From DATFVA01 sp963711455 (GTDB lineage: Bacteria; Bacteroidota; Ignavibacteria; Ignavibacteriales; Ignavibacteriaceae), in contig CAVQEH010000010.1 of assembly GCA_963711455.1 (NCBI GenBank), positions 124,001 through 188,000 on the forward strand: DNA of 64,000 bases, read 5' to 3'. Below the pieces are notes generated by a model that was not told the origin of the DNA, ran no database searches, and saw only the letters and a list, made by a program, of their open reading frames with translations. Numbering within the stretch: the stretch's first letter is position 1; every line of letters begins with the position of its first letter. Both the position numbers and the translations under genes were made by a program. Shown here in pieces: positions 26,410 to 35,267 of the stretch.

Positions 26410-27681
26410 TTAAGCAATAAAGATTGTCTGTTCTCTTTCAGGTCCTACAGAAATTATTTTTATTTTTATTCCTGTATGATTAGCAATAAACTCAAGATAT
26501 TCCTTTGCTTCCGGTGGGAGTTCTGAGTATGAACCACATTTTGAAATATCTTTATTCCATCCTTTAAATGTTTCATAGACGGGCTTAACTTCAGAAAGTC
26601 TTTGTACATCTGTGGGGTATGATTTTAACATTTTCCCGTTTAATTCATAACCCGTACAAACTTTTATTTCTTTAAAAGAGCTTAGTACATCAAGCTTGGT
26701 TATAGCTGCTTCTTCTATCCCGTTAATAGTTGCCGAATATTTAACAAGGAAAGAATCGAACCAGCCGCATCTTCTTGGTCTCCCGGTAGTTGCTCCGTAT
26801 TCAGAGCCAATCTTTCTGAGTTTTTCACCGGTTTCCTCAAGTAATTCGGTAGGAAAAGGACCGAAGCCAACACGTGTTGTATAAGCTTTAACAATTCCGA
26901 AAACGAGATTTATTTTTGTAGGAGGAATTCCGGTACCCGTACATGCGCCGCCTGAAGTCGGGCTTGAAGAAGTAACATAAGGATAAGTTCCGTGATCCAC
27001 ATCCAGCAAGGCTCCCTGGGCTCCTTCAAGTAAAATCGATTTTCCTTCTGCAATTGCCTGGTTTAAAAATGCAGGTACATCTTTTACATATTTATCAATG
27101 GTTTTATCGAACTCGACGTATTCACGAATAATCTCTTCAACATCAAGCTCTGCGTGATTATAAATTTTCTTAAGAAGATTGTTCTTTTCTTTCAGATTTT
27201 CCCTGATTTTTTCTTCGAGAACCTTTTTATTAAGAAGGTCTACAATCTTAATTCCTTTTCGCGCATACTTATCAATATAGCAAGGACCAATGCCTCTTCC
27301 TGTTGTTCCGATTTTGTTCCCGTTATTTTCACTTATGTTATCGAGAAGCTTATGGTACGGCATTATCAGGTGTGCATTATGACTAATGTACAGCCTGCCC
27401 TCTACAGAAATTCCATGTTTACTCAGAAGATCTATTTCATCCAAAAGAGCATTCGGATCGATTACAACACCATTACCGATTACACAAATGACATTTTTTC
27501 TAAGGATACCTGATGGAATAAGATGAAGTATGTATTGCTTATCGCCTATTTTTACAGTGTGACCTGCATTTGCCCCGCCCTGGTACCGGGTTACAATATC
27601 ATAGTTTTCACTTAGGATATCAACAATTTTACCTTTTCCCTCGTCTCCCCATTGGCTTCCAACTAGAACCGTTACTTGCAT
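26410..27681 (-). CDS. purA: Adenylosuccinate synthetase
   Basis: 423 residues. First step from IMP to AMP: GTP-dependent joining of aspartate to IMP. Signatures: N-terminal VLVGSQWGDEGKGKIVDILS (GTP loop and catalytic Asp), RYQGGANAGHTV, GTTGRGIGPCYIDK, EGAQGALLDVDHGTYPYVTSS, VGFGPFPTEL, GATTGRPRRCGW, and C-terminal SVGPEREQTI. Normal length. Lies 93 bases downstream of the STAS gene, which has its own terminator. Confidence 0.97.
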   Translation of the reverse strand: MQVTVLVGSQWGDEGKGKIVDILSENYDIVTRYQGGANAGHTVKIGDKQYILHLIPSGILRKNVICVIGNGVVIDPNALLDEIDLLSKHGISVEGRLYISHNAHLIMPYHKLLDNISENNGNKIGTTGRGIGPCYIDKYARKGIKIVDLLNKKVLEEKIRENLKEKNNLLKKIYNHAELDVEEIIREYVEFDKTIDKYVKDVPAFLNQAIAEGKSILLEGAQGALLDVDHGTYPYVTSSSPTSGGACTGTGIPPTKINLVFGIVKAYTTRVGFGPFPTELLEETGEKLRKIGSEYGATTGRPRRCGWFDSFLVKYSATINGIEEAAITKLDVLSSFKEIKVCTGYELNGKMLKSYPTDVQRLSEVKPVYETFKGWNKDISKCGSYSELPPEAKEYLEFIANHTGIKIKIISVGPEREQTIFIA

Positions 27682-27711
27682 TTAATGTTCCCTTTAAATT
27701 AAAAATTCACA

Positions 27712-27741
27712 AAATAAAAACTCCGAATAAAATCCGGAGTT
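27712..27741 (-). terminator. Rho-independent terminator of the STAS gene
   Basis: On the minus strand AACTCCG (27741-27735) pairs with CGGAGTT (27725-27719) across a 9-base loop and is followed by TTTATTTT. It separates the STAS gene from purA. Confidence 0.75.
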
Positions 27742-27774
27742 CAAAACTACAAAAACTGATTTTAAGAAGAAATT

Positions 27775-28116
27775 TTAGTTTGAAAAACTTTTTACTGCAG
27801 CATCAATATTATCATAAGATTCGAAGATTGTTATCAGCTTAGTAATAATAAGCAGGCTTTCAATCTTTTCGGTTACACGTGCTAATTTTAAGTTACCGCC
27901 GGCTTTTTTCATTGTGGTTAAGCCTCCAATCATCATGCCCAACCCGGAGCTGTTCATAAATTTCACGTCTGCAAGATCAACAATTATGTTTTTCTTCCCC
28001 TCATCAATAAGCTTATGGAGTAAATCATTGAAGTCCTTAGTATCATCACCGCCCATCACATTTCCCTTTAATTCGATGACAACGGCTTCGTATCTTTCAT
28101 TAACTTTAATTTTCAT
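27775..28116 (-). CDS. STAS-domain protein, anti-sigma factor antagonist type
   Basis: 113 residues from ATG 28116, which has AGGAG six bases upstream; a TTG two codons earlier would abut that site. Single STAS domain of the SpoIIAA/RsbV type: AVVIELKGNVMGGDDTKDF, NIIVDLADVKFMNSSGLGMMIG with the phosphorylatable Ser56, and NLKLARVTEKIESLLIITKL. Would bind an RsbW-like kinase when dephosphorylated. It is not next to that kinase here (one is at 33085), but divergent from the ECF sigma gene. Partner assignment is inference. Confidence 0.88.
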   Translation of the reverse strand: MKIKVNERYEAVVIELKGNVMGGDDTKDFNDLLHKLIDEGKKNIIVDLADVKFMNSSGLGMMIGGLTTMKKAGGNLKLARVTEKIESLLIITKLITIFESYDNIDAAVKSFSN

Positions 28117-28234
28117 TAACAACTCCTAAAATTTTTCTGTTAAATTTAATTGAATAGGACTAACAAAGCAAATTTCTTACACCCAAAGATAGAATTATGG
28201 TCTTAATTATTTCACAGGATATCTATATTTTTAG

Positions 28235-28262
28235 GGAACTTACATTTCAACATTACGTCTAA
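28235..28262 (+). promoter_or_regulatory. ECF (sigmaE-like) promoter of the sigma factor operon
   Basis: GGAACTT (28235-28241), 16-base spacer, TCTAA (28258-28262): the same elements and spacing as classical RpoE-type promoters with GGAACTT and TCTAA. It lies directly before the ECF sigma ATG at 28267, so autoregulation is expected. The transcription start would fall at or next to that ATG, and no Shine-Dalgarno is present. Confidence 0.65.
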
Positions 28263-28266
28263 AATA

Positions 28267-28863
28267 ATGGATTCGAAAAATTTAGAGAAGGATTTGCAGA
28301 ACGCTCAAATTTTAAACCTGGATGACGATTTTTCTTTAGTAAAAAGATTTATTGATGGTGATGAATCCGCATTTGCCGTAATTGTTCAAAGGCATAAGGA
28401 AAAGGTAAGAAACATTATTTACCTTACTATGAACAGCCCAAATTCGGTAGATGATATTGCACAGGATGTTTTTTTAACTGTTTACCGAAACCTGAATAAT
28501 TTCAGGTTTGAATCTCAGTTTACTACCTGGCTTTACAGGGTGACTGTAAATAAGTGTAAAGATTATATGAGGAAAATAAAAATAAGGAACATCTTTACAC
28601 CTATTAAGGAAGCTGAAGGGAAAGCTGATGATTCCATAACTCCCGAAAGTAATGATGTCTCAGGGATTGTACATAAAGCGATCGGCAGATTACCAGAGAA
28701 ATTAAGAGTACCTCTTCTGTTGAAAGATATTGAAGGAATGAGCTACCAGGAAATTGCAGAGACGGTTCAATGTGAAATTGGTACAGTGAAATCAAGAATC
28801 TTCAGGGCAAGGGAAGGATTGAGAAATATCCTCAAGCCATATGAAGAGGAGTTGATGTTATGA
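28267..28863 (+). CDS. ECF-family RNA polymerase sigma factor
   Basis: 198 residues. Region 2: LVKRFIDGDESAFAVIVQRHKEKVRNIIYLTM, DDIAQDVFLTVYRNLNNFRFESQFTTWLYRVTVNKCKDYMRK. Region 4: AIGRLPEKLRVPLLLKDIEGMSYQEIAETVQCEIGTVKSRIFRAREGLRN. No region 3, as in ECF factors. The start ATG 28267 overlaps its own probable promoter region, implying leaderless translation. The last four bases overlap the next gene (ATGA), its likely membrane anti-sigma factor. Controlled genes are not identifiable within the window. Confidence 0.94.
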   Translation: MDSKNLEKDLQNAQILNLDDDFSLVKRFIDGDESAFAVIVQRHKEKVRNIIYLTMNSPNSVDDIAQDVFLTVYRNLNNFRFESQFTTWLYRVTVNKCKDYMRKIKIRNIFTPIKEAEGKADDSITPESNDVSGIVHKAIGRLPEKLRVPLLLKDIEGMSYQEIAETVQCEIGTVKSRIFRAREGLRNILKPYEEELML

Positions 28864-30425
28864 AAAAAGCAAATACAAAATATGAAAAATTATCGGCTTA
28901 TCTTGATGAAGAGCTTTCTTCTCATGATGCTAAAGAATTAGAAGAAGAATTAAAAATTTCAAAAGAGCTTCAGGATAAACTCAATGAATTAAAAAGAATA
29001 AAACAGTTAACCGTTTCTTCAATTAAAAAAATTCCAGAAGCACCTTATTTTGAAACCAGGCTTGCGGCAAACCTGAACAGTAAAGGGCTTTATTTTGAAA
29101 AATTCCGTAAATGGATTCCTGCCGTAAGCTTCACTGCACTTGCAGCAGTACTTATGATATTCCTGAAATTAAACCCGGGAGCACTCAACGAACTTGTTGA
29201 ACAACAGAAGACAAATCTTGCAGGATTTTACCAGGAAAACCTGAAACCGTTATTTTTTGCTTCTGATTTATCAAACGAGGATATATTTAATTTTGCCTTT
29301 TCAAAGCAGCTTCCGCTCGATAAATCCAACGGTCAGTATCTTAAATTAGGATATGAACCCGATGGCAAAGAATTTTTCGAAATTAAAACTGCGGGAATTG
29401 CTCAGCCGGTTAATAATCTTGGTAAGTTCGTTTCAACACTTAAGCTTAATAATCTGCAAAAGCAGCAGGTTGATTCTATACTTGAATCTTATGCCGATGA
29501 CCTTCAGTCGCAGGTTTTGGTAAATGATAAAAATACTGTAGCTATAAATCCTAACCTCTGGAATTATAATAAGGCAATTGTTGCAGACATTATGTCGTTT
29601 GCAAAGAATGCAAATAAAGAGCAATTCAATAAAATAGTTCCCGCGGGATATTTCAATTATAACAACCCTGAAGTGGCGACAATCGTTAGGCAGGCTAAGA
29701 ATACAAAGGATAATAAATATATATTCTTCACCCCGGATACAATTTTTTCAGAACCATATAATTTTGACAATGAGAAATTCAGGAAAGAAATGGATATCGC
29801 TAAAGAGGAAATGAAAAAGGGTATGCTGGAAGTAAGGAAAAATCTGAAGGATATAAAAATCAATTTTAACCTTGACAGCAGCTTCGCCAAATTAAAAAAT
29901 GATACTTCCTGGGACAAAAACTTTGCAGTCTATTTCGACTCAAACCTCTGCCGTGTTCATATTTCCAAAATTGATATTCCCGATATCCCAATGCCGGATT
30001 TCGATGCAATTACAAAACAGGTTGAAATAGCCTTAGAAAATATTCCTCCTATGGTAATAGAAATTCCCGGCGGGAAAAACGGGAAAAGTTATTCGTTCAA
30101 ATATGAATATAAAGATTCAACCTCTAAGCCAATAAGAGTCAGGATCCCCAATGTGGATTCAATATTGAAAAATATGGGAATATTTAAAGGAGACTCTTTA
30201 TTGTACAATGGTAAGGGAAAACATTTTTCCCCGGATTCTCTCGCTTCAATTTATAAAATGTTCGGTGATTCACTCATGTTTTTTAATAAAGATGAATTTC
30301 AAGAGGAAATGCAGCAGCTTCAGAAAGAGATGGAAAGAATGAGGGAGGAAATGAAACGTTTGAGAATTGAAATTCATCAGGATACACTGCAGAAGCATGA
30401 AAAAAAGACTTCGATTACAATTTAA
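28860..30425 (+). CDS. Putative membrane anti-sigma factor with large extracytoplasmic region
   Basis: 521 residues, co-translated with the ECF sigma gene. N-terminus (KYEKLSAYLDEELSSHDAKELEEEL...) has the helical layout of an anti-sigma cytoplasmic domain but lacks the HxxxCxxC zinc motif of classical ZAS proteins. One membrane span lies at ~82-103 (WIPAVSFTALAAVLMIFL). The remaining ~415 residues are periplasmic and unrecognised, ending in a charged coiled coil (EEMQQLQKEMERMREEMKRL). Role inferred from position and architecture; such proteins usually hold the sigma factor until a cell-envelope signal triggers release. Confidence 0.72.
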   Translation: MKKANTKYEKLSAYLDEELSSHDAKELEEELKISKELQDKLNELKRIKQLTVSSIKKIPEAPYFETRLAANLNSKGLYFEKFRKWIPAVSFTALAAVLMIFLKLNPGALNELVEQQKTNLAGFYQENLKPLFFASDLSNEDIFNFAFSKQLPLDKSNGQYLKLGYEPDGKEFFEIKTAGIAQPVNNLGKFVSTLKLNNLQKQQVDSILESYADDLQSQVLVNDKNTVAINPNLWNYNKAIVADIMSFAKNANKEQFNKIVPAGYFNYNNPEVATIVRQAKNTKDNKYIFFTPDTIFSEPYNFDNEKFRKEMDIAKEEMKKGMLEVRKNLKDIKINFNLDSSFAKLKNDTSWDKNFAVYFDSNLCRVHISKIDIPDIPMPDFDAITKQVEIALENIPPMVIEIPGGKNGKSYSFKYEYKDSTSKPIRVRIPNVDSILKNMGIFKGDSLLYNGKGKHFSPDSLASIYKMFGDSLMFFNKDEFQEEMQQLQKEMERMREEMKRLRIEIHQDTLQKHEKKTSITI

Positions 30426-30663
30426 GGGATAGCAAATTCCATAAGCCGGGTACAAGATTCTGTTTACGAAATCACCTGAAGTTGAATATTTAATCACATT
30501 TTTTATTTATAAATAACCAGTCCCATCATACATTTTACCCGCTTATAATTCTTTTCTTTACAAAATGGCAGAATTCATTTAATTTACCCTCAGATTATAG
30601 GTGAAATTGCATCTTTGAATGAATGAATTATAATATTATTTTATCCTCAAAATTTTATAGAAA

Positions 30664-32772
30664 ATGCAAATGAAACTGGCAGGTCTTACACAAAATCTGA
30701 AATTCCGGTTATTTATGGGATTTGCCATATTATTGTTCTTCTACAAAATTTTACTGCACGTAAAAGATTCTGTTCTATATGATATTTTCAATGAAATCCT
30801 CGTAGCCTTAACGGTTATTTCGCTGATCATTTACCTGATTGAGCTGATGAGCTATAAAAAAATTAATCCTCTCTCAATGGTAATGAACGTGGGAATACTG
30901 AATGCCATAATTTTTTTCCTTATTAGTTTTTCGGGTTCGATCCTATATCTTTTATTCGGCAGCCTGCAGGATCAGTCGGGCTTGATATTCAGGATGGTAA
31001 GCTTCTTTTACGTATTTCTTATCCTGAGTTTTCTTGCATATATATTTCTTACTTTCAGGGAATTATTTTTCCTGAAGCAGAACAGGAACCTGAACACTTA
31101 CTTCAACACGATGGTTATATTTTTTATTCTTTCTTCTCTTTCTTCTGCATTTGATAAGCTGCCCGATCTTTCCTTCATAAAGAATACTTTCTTTATTATT
31201 TCAATTTTACTCATTGCAATTAATTCTGTAAGAATATCGTGGATAGCATTTCTTCAGAAGAAAGAAAAAATATCTCTGCTTATTATCTCTGTAATAATAG
31301 CAGTGCTGTTTATTGTTAACCTTGTAAACAGCGGTCCGGGAAATATTCATTACCAGATGCTTGCATCATTTTCACCTTCGCTTGCGAGGTTCCTTAATAT
31401 ACTGATGATATACGGGGCAATCTATTTCGGCGTTTTATTCTTTACTACGTTGTTTCATCTTCCTACTGCCGAGGCATATGACCGCAAGGCACAGGAAGTA
31501 TCTTCACTTCAGTATTTCAGCAAGCTTATAACGGAAGTGCTTGATTTTAATGACCTTGCCGAAACAGTTACAGATATAGCAACCAAGGTTTGTAATGCCG
31601 ATGCTGCTTGGATATTGTGGAAAGATAAGAAAGAATTTACAACTATTGCTCATAAGAATATCGGCTATCTTGATGCAAGGGAAATTTCAAATTTTATTTA
31701 CAGGAAGATAAAGAATAAACCGCCCGTTGGAACAGAAATATATTCTCTTGAAAAGTTTGAAAGATTGTCTTCATTAAGTGAAAATTATTTCAGTGTTGCC
31801 GCCTCGCCTCTTAAGACACATACGGAAACTAAAGGATACCTGGTAGTCTCTAAAAAGAATAATTCAATCTTTAATGATGAAGATATAAATGCTATAAATA
31901 CATTCTCAGATTATGCCGTCGTTGCAATTGAAAATTCAAGGCTGGTGGAAGAATCAATTGAAAAAGAAAGGCTTGAAAAAGAACTTGATGTTGCCCGGGA
32001 AGTTCAGAAAAAAATACTCCCGCTCAGACATCCTGATTATAAGAATCTTGATATTTCATCTGTATTCATTCCTGCCTTTGAAGTTGGCGGGGACTATTAT
32101 GATTTCTTCGAAATCAGTGAAAGCAAGCTTGGCTTTGTCATAGCGGATGTATCGGGTAAAGGAATATCCGCAGCATTTATCATGGCTGAAGTTAAAGGAA
32201 TATTTGAATCCCTTTCCAATACATTTACTAAACCTAAAGACATTTTAATAAGTGCAAATAAAATTTTGAAACGTACACTCGACAGGAGCAGCTTTGTAAG
32301 CGCCGCTTACGGAATAATAGATACAGAGAGGGAAATTCTTACTATCTCACGTGCGGGTCATTGCCCGGCTATATTAATACGTGACGGGGTTGCAGAAACA
32401 CTGAAATCCTCCGGCATCGGGCTTGGCTTAAATTTCACAGAACATTTTGACAACAACCTGGATGAAACGGAATTAGATCTAAATGAAGAAGACCTTATTG
32501 TTCTTTATACAGACGGAATAACTGAAGCTAAGAATAATGAACTTGAAGACTTCGGGATAAATAATTTTGAAAAAATACTTATTGAGAATTCACAATTAAC
32601 TCCTGATGAAATTGCAAATAAGGTTATCAGGGAGGTAACAGTTTTTTCACAGAGTCACTCGCAATATGATGATATAACTCTTGTAATTTTAAAATGGAAA
32701 CAAAAAATTAAATTGAATGGAGAAAAAGAATGGCAGAATTCAGCACTTCCATTAAAGATAAAGGAAATGTAA
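30664..32772 (+). CDS. SpoIIE/RsbU-type phosphatase with multi-span membrane sensor and GAF domain
   Basis: 702 residues. About eight membrane segments in residues ~15-265, a GAF domain (~290-430, CNADAAWILWKDKKEFTTIA), a helical linker (EKERLEKELDVAREVQKKILP) and a PP2C-like SpoIIE domain (~465-685) with metal motifs VGGDYYDFF, VIADVSGKGISAAFIMAE, YTDGITEA and YDDITLVIL. Dephosphorylates a STAS antagonist. The stop falls 43 bases inside the STAS gene, in another frame. First gene of the partner-switching cluster. Confidence 0.9.
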   Translation: MQMKLAGLTQNLKFRLFMGFAILLFFYKILLHVKDSVLYDIFNEILVALTVISLIIYLIELMSYKKINPLSMVMNVGILNAIIFFLISFSGSILYLLFGSLQDQSGLIFRMVSFFYVFLILSFLAYIFLTFRELFFLKQNRNLNTYFNTMVIFFILSSLSSAFDKLPDLSFIKNTFFIISILLIAINSVRISWIAFLQKKEKISLLIISVIIAVLFIVNLVNSGPGNIHYQMLASFSPSLARFLNILMIYGAIYFGVLFFTTLFHLPTAEAYDRKAQEVSSLQYFSKLITEVLDFNDLAETVTDIATKVCNADAAWILWKDKKEFTTIAHKNIGYLDAREISNFIYRKIKNKPPVGTEIYSLEKFERLSSLSENYFSVAASPLKTHTETKGYLVVSKKNNSIFNDEDINAINTFSDYAVVAIENSRLVEESIEKERLEKELDVAREVQKKILPLRHPDYKNLDISSVFIPAFEVGGDYYDFFEISESKLGFVIADVSGKGISAAFIMAEVKGIFESLSNTFTKPKDILISANKILKRTLDRSSFVSAAYGIIDTEREILTISRAGHCPAILIRDGVAETLKSSGIGLGLNFTEHFDNNLDETELDLNEEDLIVLYTDGITEAKNNELEDFGINNFEKILIENSQLTPDEIANKVIREVTVFSQSHSQYDDITLVILKWKQKIKLNGEKEWQNSALPLKIKEM

Positions 32773-33101
32773 GCGTAATTTACCTGAACGGATATCTCGA
32801 TGCTCATACGGCACCGCAGCTCGAAACAAATTTTTCGGAGCTTATAGACGGCAGCAAATACAACATCGTGGTGAACTTTAAGGATTTGAATTATATAAGC
32901 AGCGCAGGTCTTGGTGTCTTTATGGCTTATATCGAAAAGATCAGGGAAAATGAAGGCGATATTAAGCTTACCAGCATGAGTGAAAAGGTATATAATATTT
33001 TCGACCTGCTGGGATTTCCGCTTTTGTACGAGATCTTCAAATCTGAAGATGATGCTATTAATAAATTCAAAGAGACCGGGAAAGTTGAAAACAAAAAATA
33101 A
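32730..33101 (+). CDS. STAS-domain anti-sigma factor antagonist (RsbV/SpoIIAA type)
   Basis: 123 residues. STAS fold: GNVSVIYLNGYLDAHTAPQLE, NIVVNFKDLNYISSAGLGVFMAYIEKIRE with the Ser58 phosphorylation site, KLTSMSEKVYNIFDLLGF. Preceded by AATGGAGAAAAAGA as ribosome site within the end of the phosphatase gene. Predicted switch protein: phosphorylated by the HATPase kinase encoded next, dephosphorylated by the neighbouring SpoIIE phosphatases. The HATPase gene starts 17 bases before its end. Confidence 0.9.
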   Translation: MAEFSTSIKDKGNVSVIYLNGYLDAHTAPQLETNFSELIDGSKYNIVVNFKDLNYISSAGLGVFMAYIEKIRENEGDIKLTSMSEKVYNIFDLLGFPLLYEIFKSEDDAINKFKETGKVENKK

Positions 33102-33528
33102 AATAGATAAAGAGCTTAAGGTTACCAGCAAAACTGAAAATCTCTCTGTAATAAGAGAGTTTATACAGGATGCTGCAAGCCAGGTTGGACTGAAACCTGC
33201 TACAACCGAAGACATTATGCTTGCTGTTGATGAAGCCTGCACCAACATAATTAAGCACGCATATAAATCTTTTCCGGATGGAGAAATACTCTTAAAGTTT
33301 AAGTACTCAGATGAAAAGCTCACTATAACTATAATTGATTACGGTAATTCTTTTCATCCCGAAAATGTACCTGACCCTGACCTTCAGAAATATTACAGGC
33401 AGCACAGGGTTGGCGGACTTGGAATGTACCTGATGAAAACTTTAATGGATGAAGTAAGGTACAGCTCTGTCCCCGGAAAATATAATGAAGTTTTTCTTAC
33501 CAAGTATTTAAATAACAATCACCGATGA
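33085..33528 (+). CDS. HATPase-type anti-sigma kinase (RsbW/SpoIIAB family)
   Basis: 147 residues from TTG 33085, where conserved sequence begins (MKTKNKIDKELKVTSKTENLS); the frame is open further upstream but overlaps STAS coding and is not conserved-looking. GHKL ATPase motifs: N box MLAVDEACTNIIKHAYK, G1 IDYGNSF, G2 VGGLGMYLMKTLMDEV. Expected to phosphorylate the adjacent STAS protein and to bind a sigma factor or other output partner, which is not encoded in the cluster. Overlaps the next phosphatase gene by four bases. Confidence 0.9.
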   Translation: MKTKNKIDKELKVTSKTENLSVIREFIQDAASQVGLKPATTEDIMLAVDEACTNIIKHAYKSFPDGEILLKFKYSDEKLTITIIDYGNSFHPENVPDPDLQKYYRQHRVGGLGMYLMKTLMDEVRYSSVPGKYNEVFLTKYLNNNHR

Positions 33529-35207
33529 TGAATGACACCGATAATATTAAGGTAAAAAGGAACCTTACTGCTTTAGTTGAATTCAGCCGCGTAATAAACT
33601 CCAGTACCAATCTTGACTTCATCGTGAACAACATTCTTCTCACTTGTATGGGAAAATTCCTGGCAACAAAAGGGCTTTTCTCATTGAATGTGGACGGGGA
33701 ATTAAAGATTCATTCAACCAAAGGGATTTCTGCAGAGCTGATAAAAGAATTCCCTCCGTCAGGAATTACAGAAGGTATATTTAATGAAGAAGAATTTAAA
33801 TCATACCTCGGGTTAGGTGAGCTCTGCGTATCTGAAAAAGTAAATGCATCCGATAAGCTGCTTGGAGTAATTTGTCTCGGGGAAAAATTAAATAAAACCC
33901 CGTATTCTGAAGATGACCGTGAATTTCTTAAAACAATACTTAATATTTCTTCAACTGCCATTCAGAATTCTATAGTTATTAATGAACTGAAAAAAGTTAA
34001 CCGCGTTCTTGATTCACGACTGCACAGGCTTAATTCATTATTCGAGCTTAGCAAAGAATTTGCTTTATTTTCCGAATCATCGAGAGTTGCCAGGCTGCTG
34101 GTTTACTCTGTAATCGGTCAATTGTTTGTTTCAAGGTTTGCTGTAATAACTTTTGAGAATTCCGGGCCTGAAATCCTTGAATCAAAAATAGATAACGAAG
34201 AGCTTATTAAAATTATAACTGAAAGAAATTTGAGATCTCTTGAGGCATCGATTACGGGTGATGGTATTTCCCAAAAATATCCTGAACTTGATAAGCTGAA
34301 GATAGAGCTTGTTGTCCCTATGCAGATACAGGGCGAAACAAAAGGATTAATCTTTTTAGGTAAAAGAATTAATAAGCAGTCTTATTCTTCTGCGGATATT
34401 GAATATGTTTATGCTGTCGGAGGTCTTGCCATTATTGCGCTTGAAAATAAAAGATTGTTCCAGGAAGAACTTGAAAAGAAAAAGCTTGAGGATGAACTTA
34501 ACCTTGCACGCGATATTCAGAAAAACCTGCTGCCGCATTTCGTACCAACATTAAATAATTTTGAAATTTCCGCTCTGAATGTTTCTTCAAGACAGGTTGG
34601 CGGAGATTATTATGATCTTATACAGCTTGATGAAAACAATCTTTGTGTTGCCATAGCAGACGTATCCGGTAAGGGCGTTCCTGCATCACTGCTGATGGCA
34701 AATCTGCAGGCATTCTTAAAGACAATCTGCAGGCACGGTATGGCTATTGATGAGGCGACAGGACTTATAAATGACCTCGTTTCAGAAAATACTGCCGATG
34801 GGAGGTTCATTACCTTTTTCTGGGGAATTATAAATGACAGCGAGAAAAAATTCACTTATGTAAATGCAGGACACAACAGACCATTGCTGGTAAGAGATGG
34901 TAAAATAACCAAGCTTGATAAGGGGGGAATAATCCTCGGCGTAATGAAAACCATTTCACCGTATTTATCAGAAGAAATTATGCTGAAAAAAGATGATGCT
35001 ATAATTATGTTTACAGATGGTGTTTCGGAAGCTATGAACAAGGAAGGTGAGGAGTTCTCAGATCAAAGGCTTGAAGAAATAGCCGGGAAAATTTCTCACA
35101 AACCTTCCGCTGAAATTCTAGAAGAGATCAGGCAGGAAGTTCTTCATTTTACTTCGGGTGCTCTCCAGTCTGATGATATTACCCTGATGGTGATTAAAGC
35201 AAAATAA
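33525..35207 (+). CDS. SpoIIE/RsbU-type phosphatase with tandem GAF domains, cytoplasmic
   Basis: 560 residues, no membrane segment. Two GAF-like modules (~15-160 and ~170-310: NSSTNLDFIVNNILLTCMGK, SLNVDGELKIHSTKGIS; VARLLVYSVIGQLFVSRFAVITF), the signalling helix KKKLEDELNLARDIQKNLLP, then the PP2C/SpoIIE domain with VGGDYYDLIQLD, AIADVSGKGVPASLLMANL, FTDGVSEAM and SDDITLMVIK. Start ATG overlaps the kinase stop. Second of three phosphatases acting on the same predicted switch, here with a soluble ligand sensor. Confidence 0.9.
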   Translation: MMNDTDNIKVKRNLTALVEFSRVINSSTNLDFIVNNILLTCMGKFLATKGLFSLNVDGELKIHSTKGISAELIKEFPPSGITEGIFNEEEFKSYLGLGELCVSEKVNASDKLLGVICLGEKLNKTPYSEDDREFLKTILNISSTAIQNSIVINELKKVNRVLDSRLHRLNSLFELSKEFALFSESSRVARLLVYSVIGQLFVSRFAVITFENSGPEILESKIDNEELIKIITERNLRSLEASITGDGISQKYPELDKLKIELVVPMQIQGETKGLIFLGKRINKQSYSSADIEYVYAVGGLAIIALENKRLFQEELEKKKLEDELNLARDIQKNLLPHFVPTLNNFEISALNVSSRQVGGDYYDLIQLDENNLCVAIADVSGKGVPASLLMANLQAFLKTICRHGMAIDEATGLINDLVSENTADGRFITFFWGIINDSEKKFTYVNAGHNRPLLVRDGKITKLDKGGIILGVMKTISPYLSEEIMLKKDDAIIMFTDGVSEAMNKEGEEFSDQRLEEIAGKISHKPSAEILEEIRQEVLHFTSGALQSDDITLMVIKAK

Positions 35208-35267
35208 TTGTTTAATTTTTATTAAATAATTGCCGCAGTTTTTAATCTATATATAAAAGTATACTAA

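Noticed and set aside
35208..35267. Terminator between the second and third phosphatase genes
   Set aside because: No hairpin with T-run; the 60-base gap is compatible with one operon.
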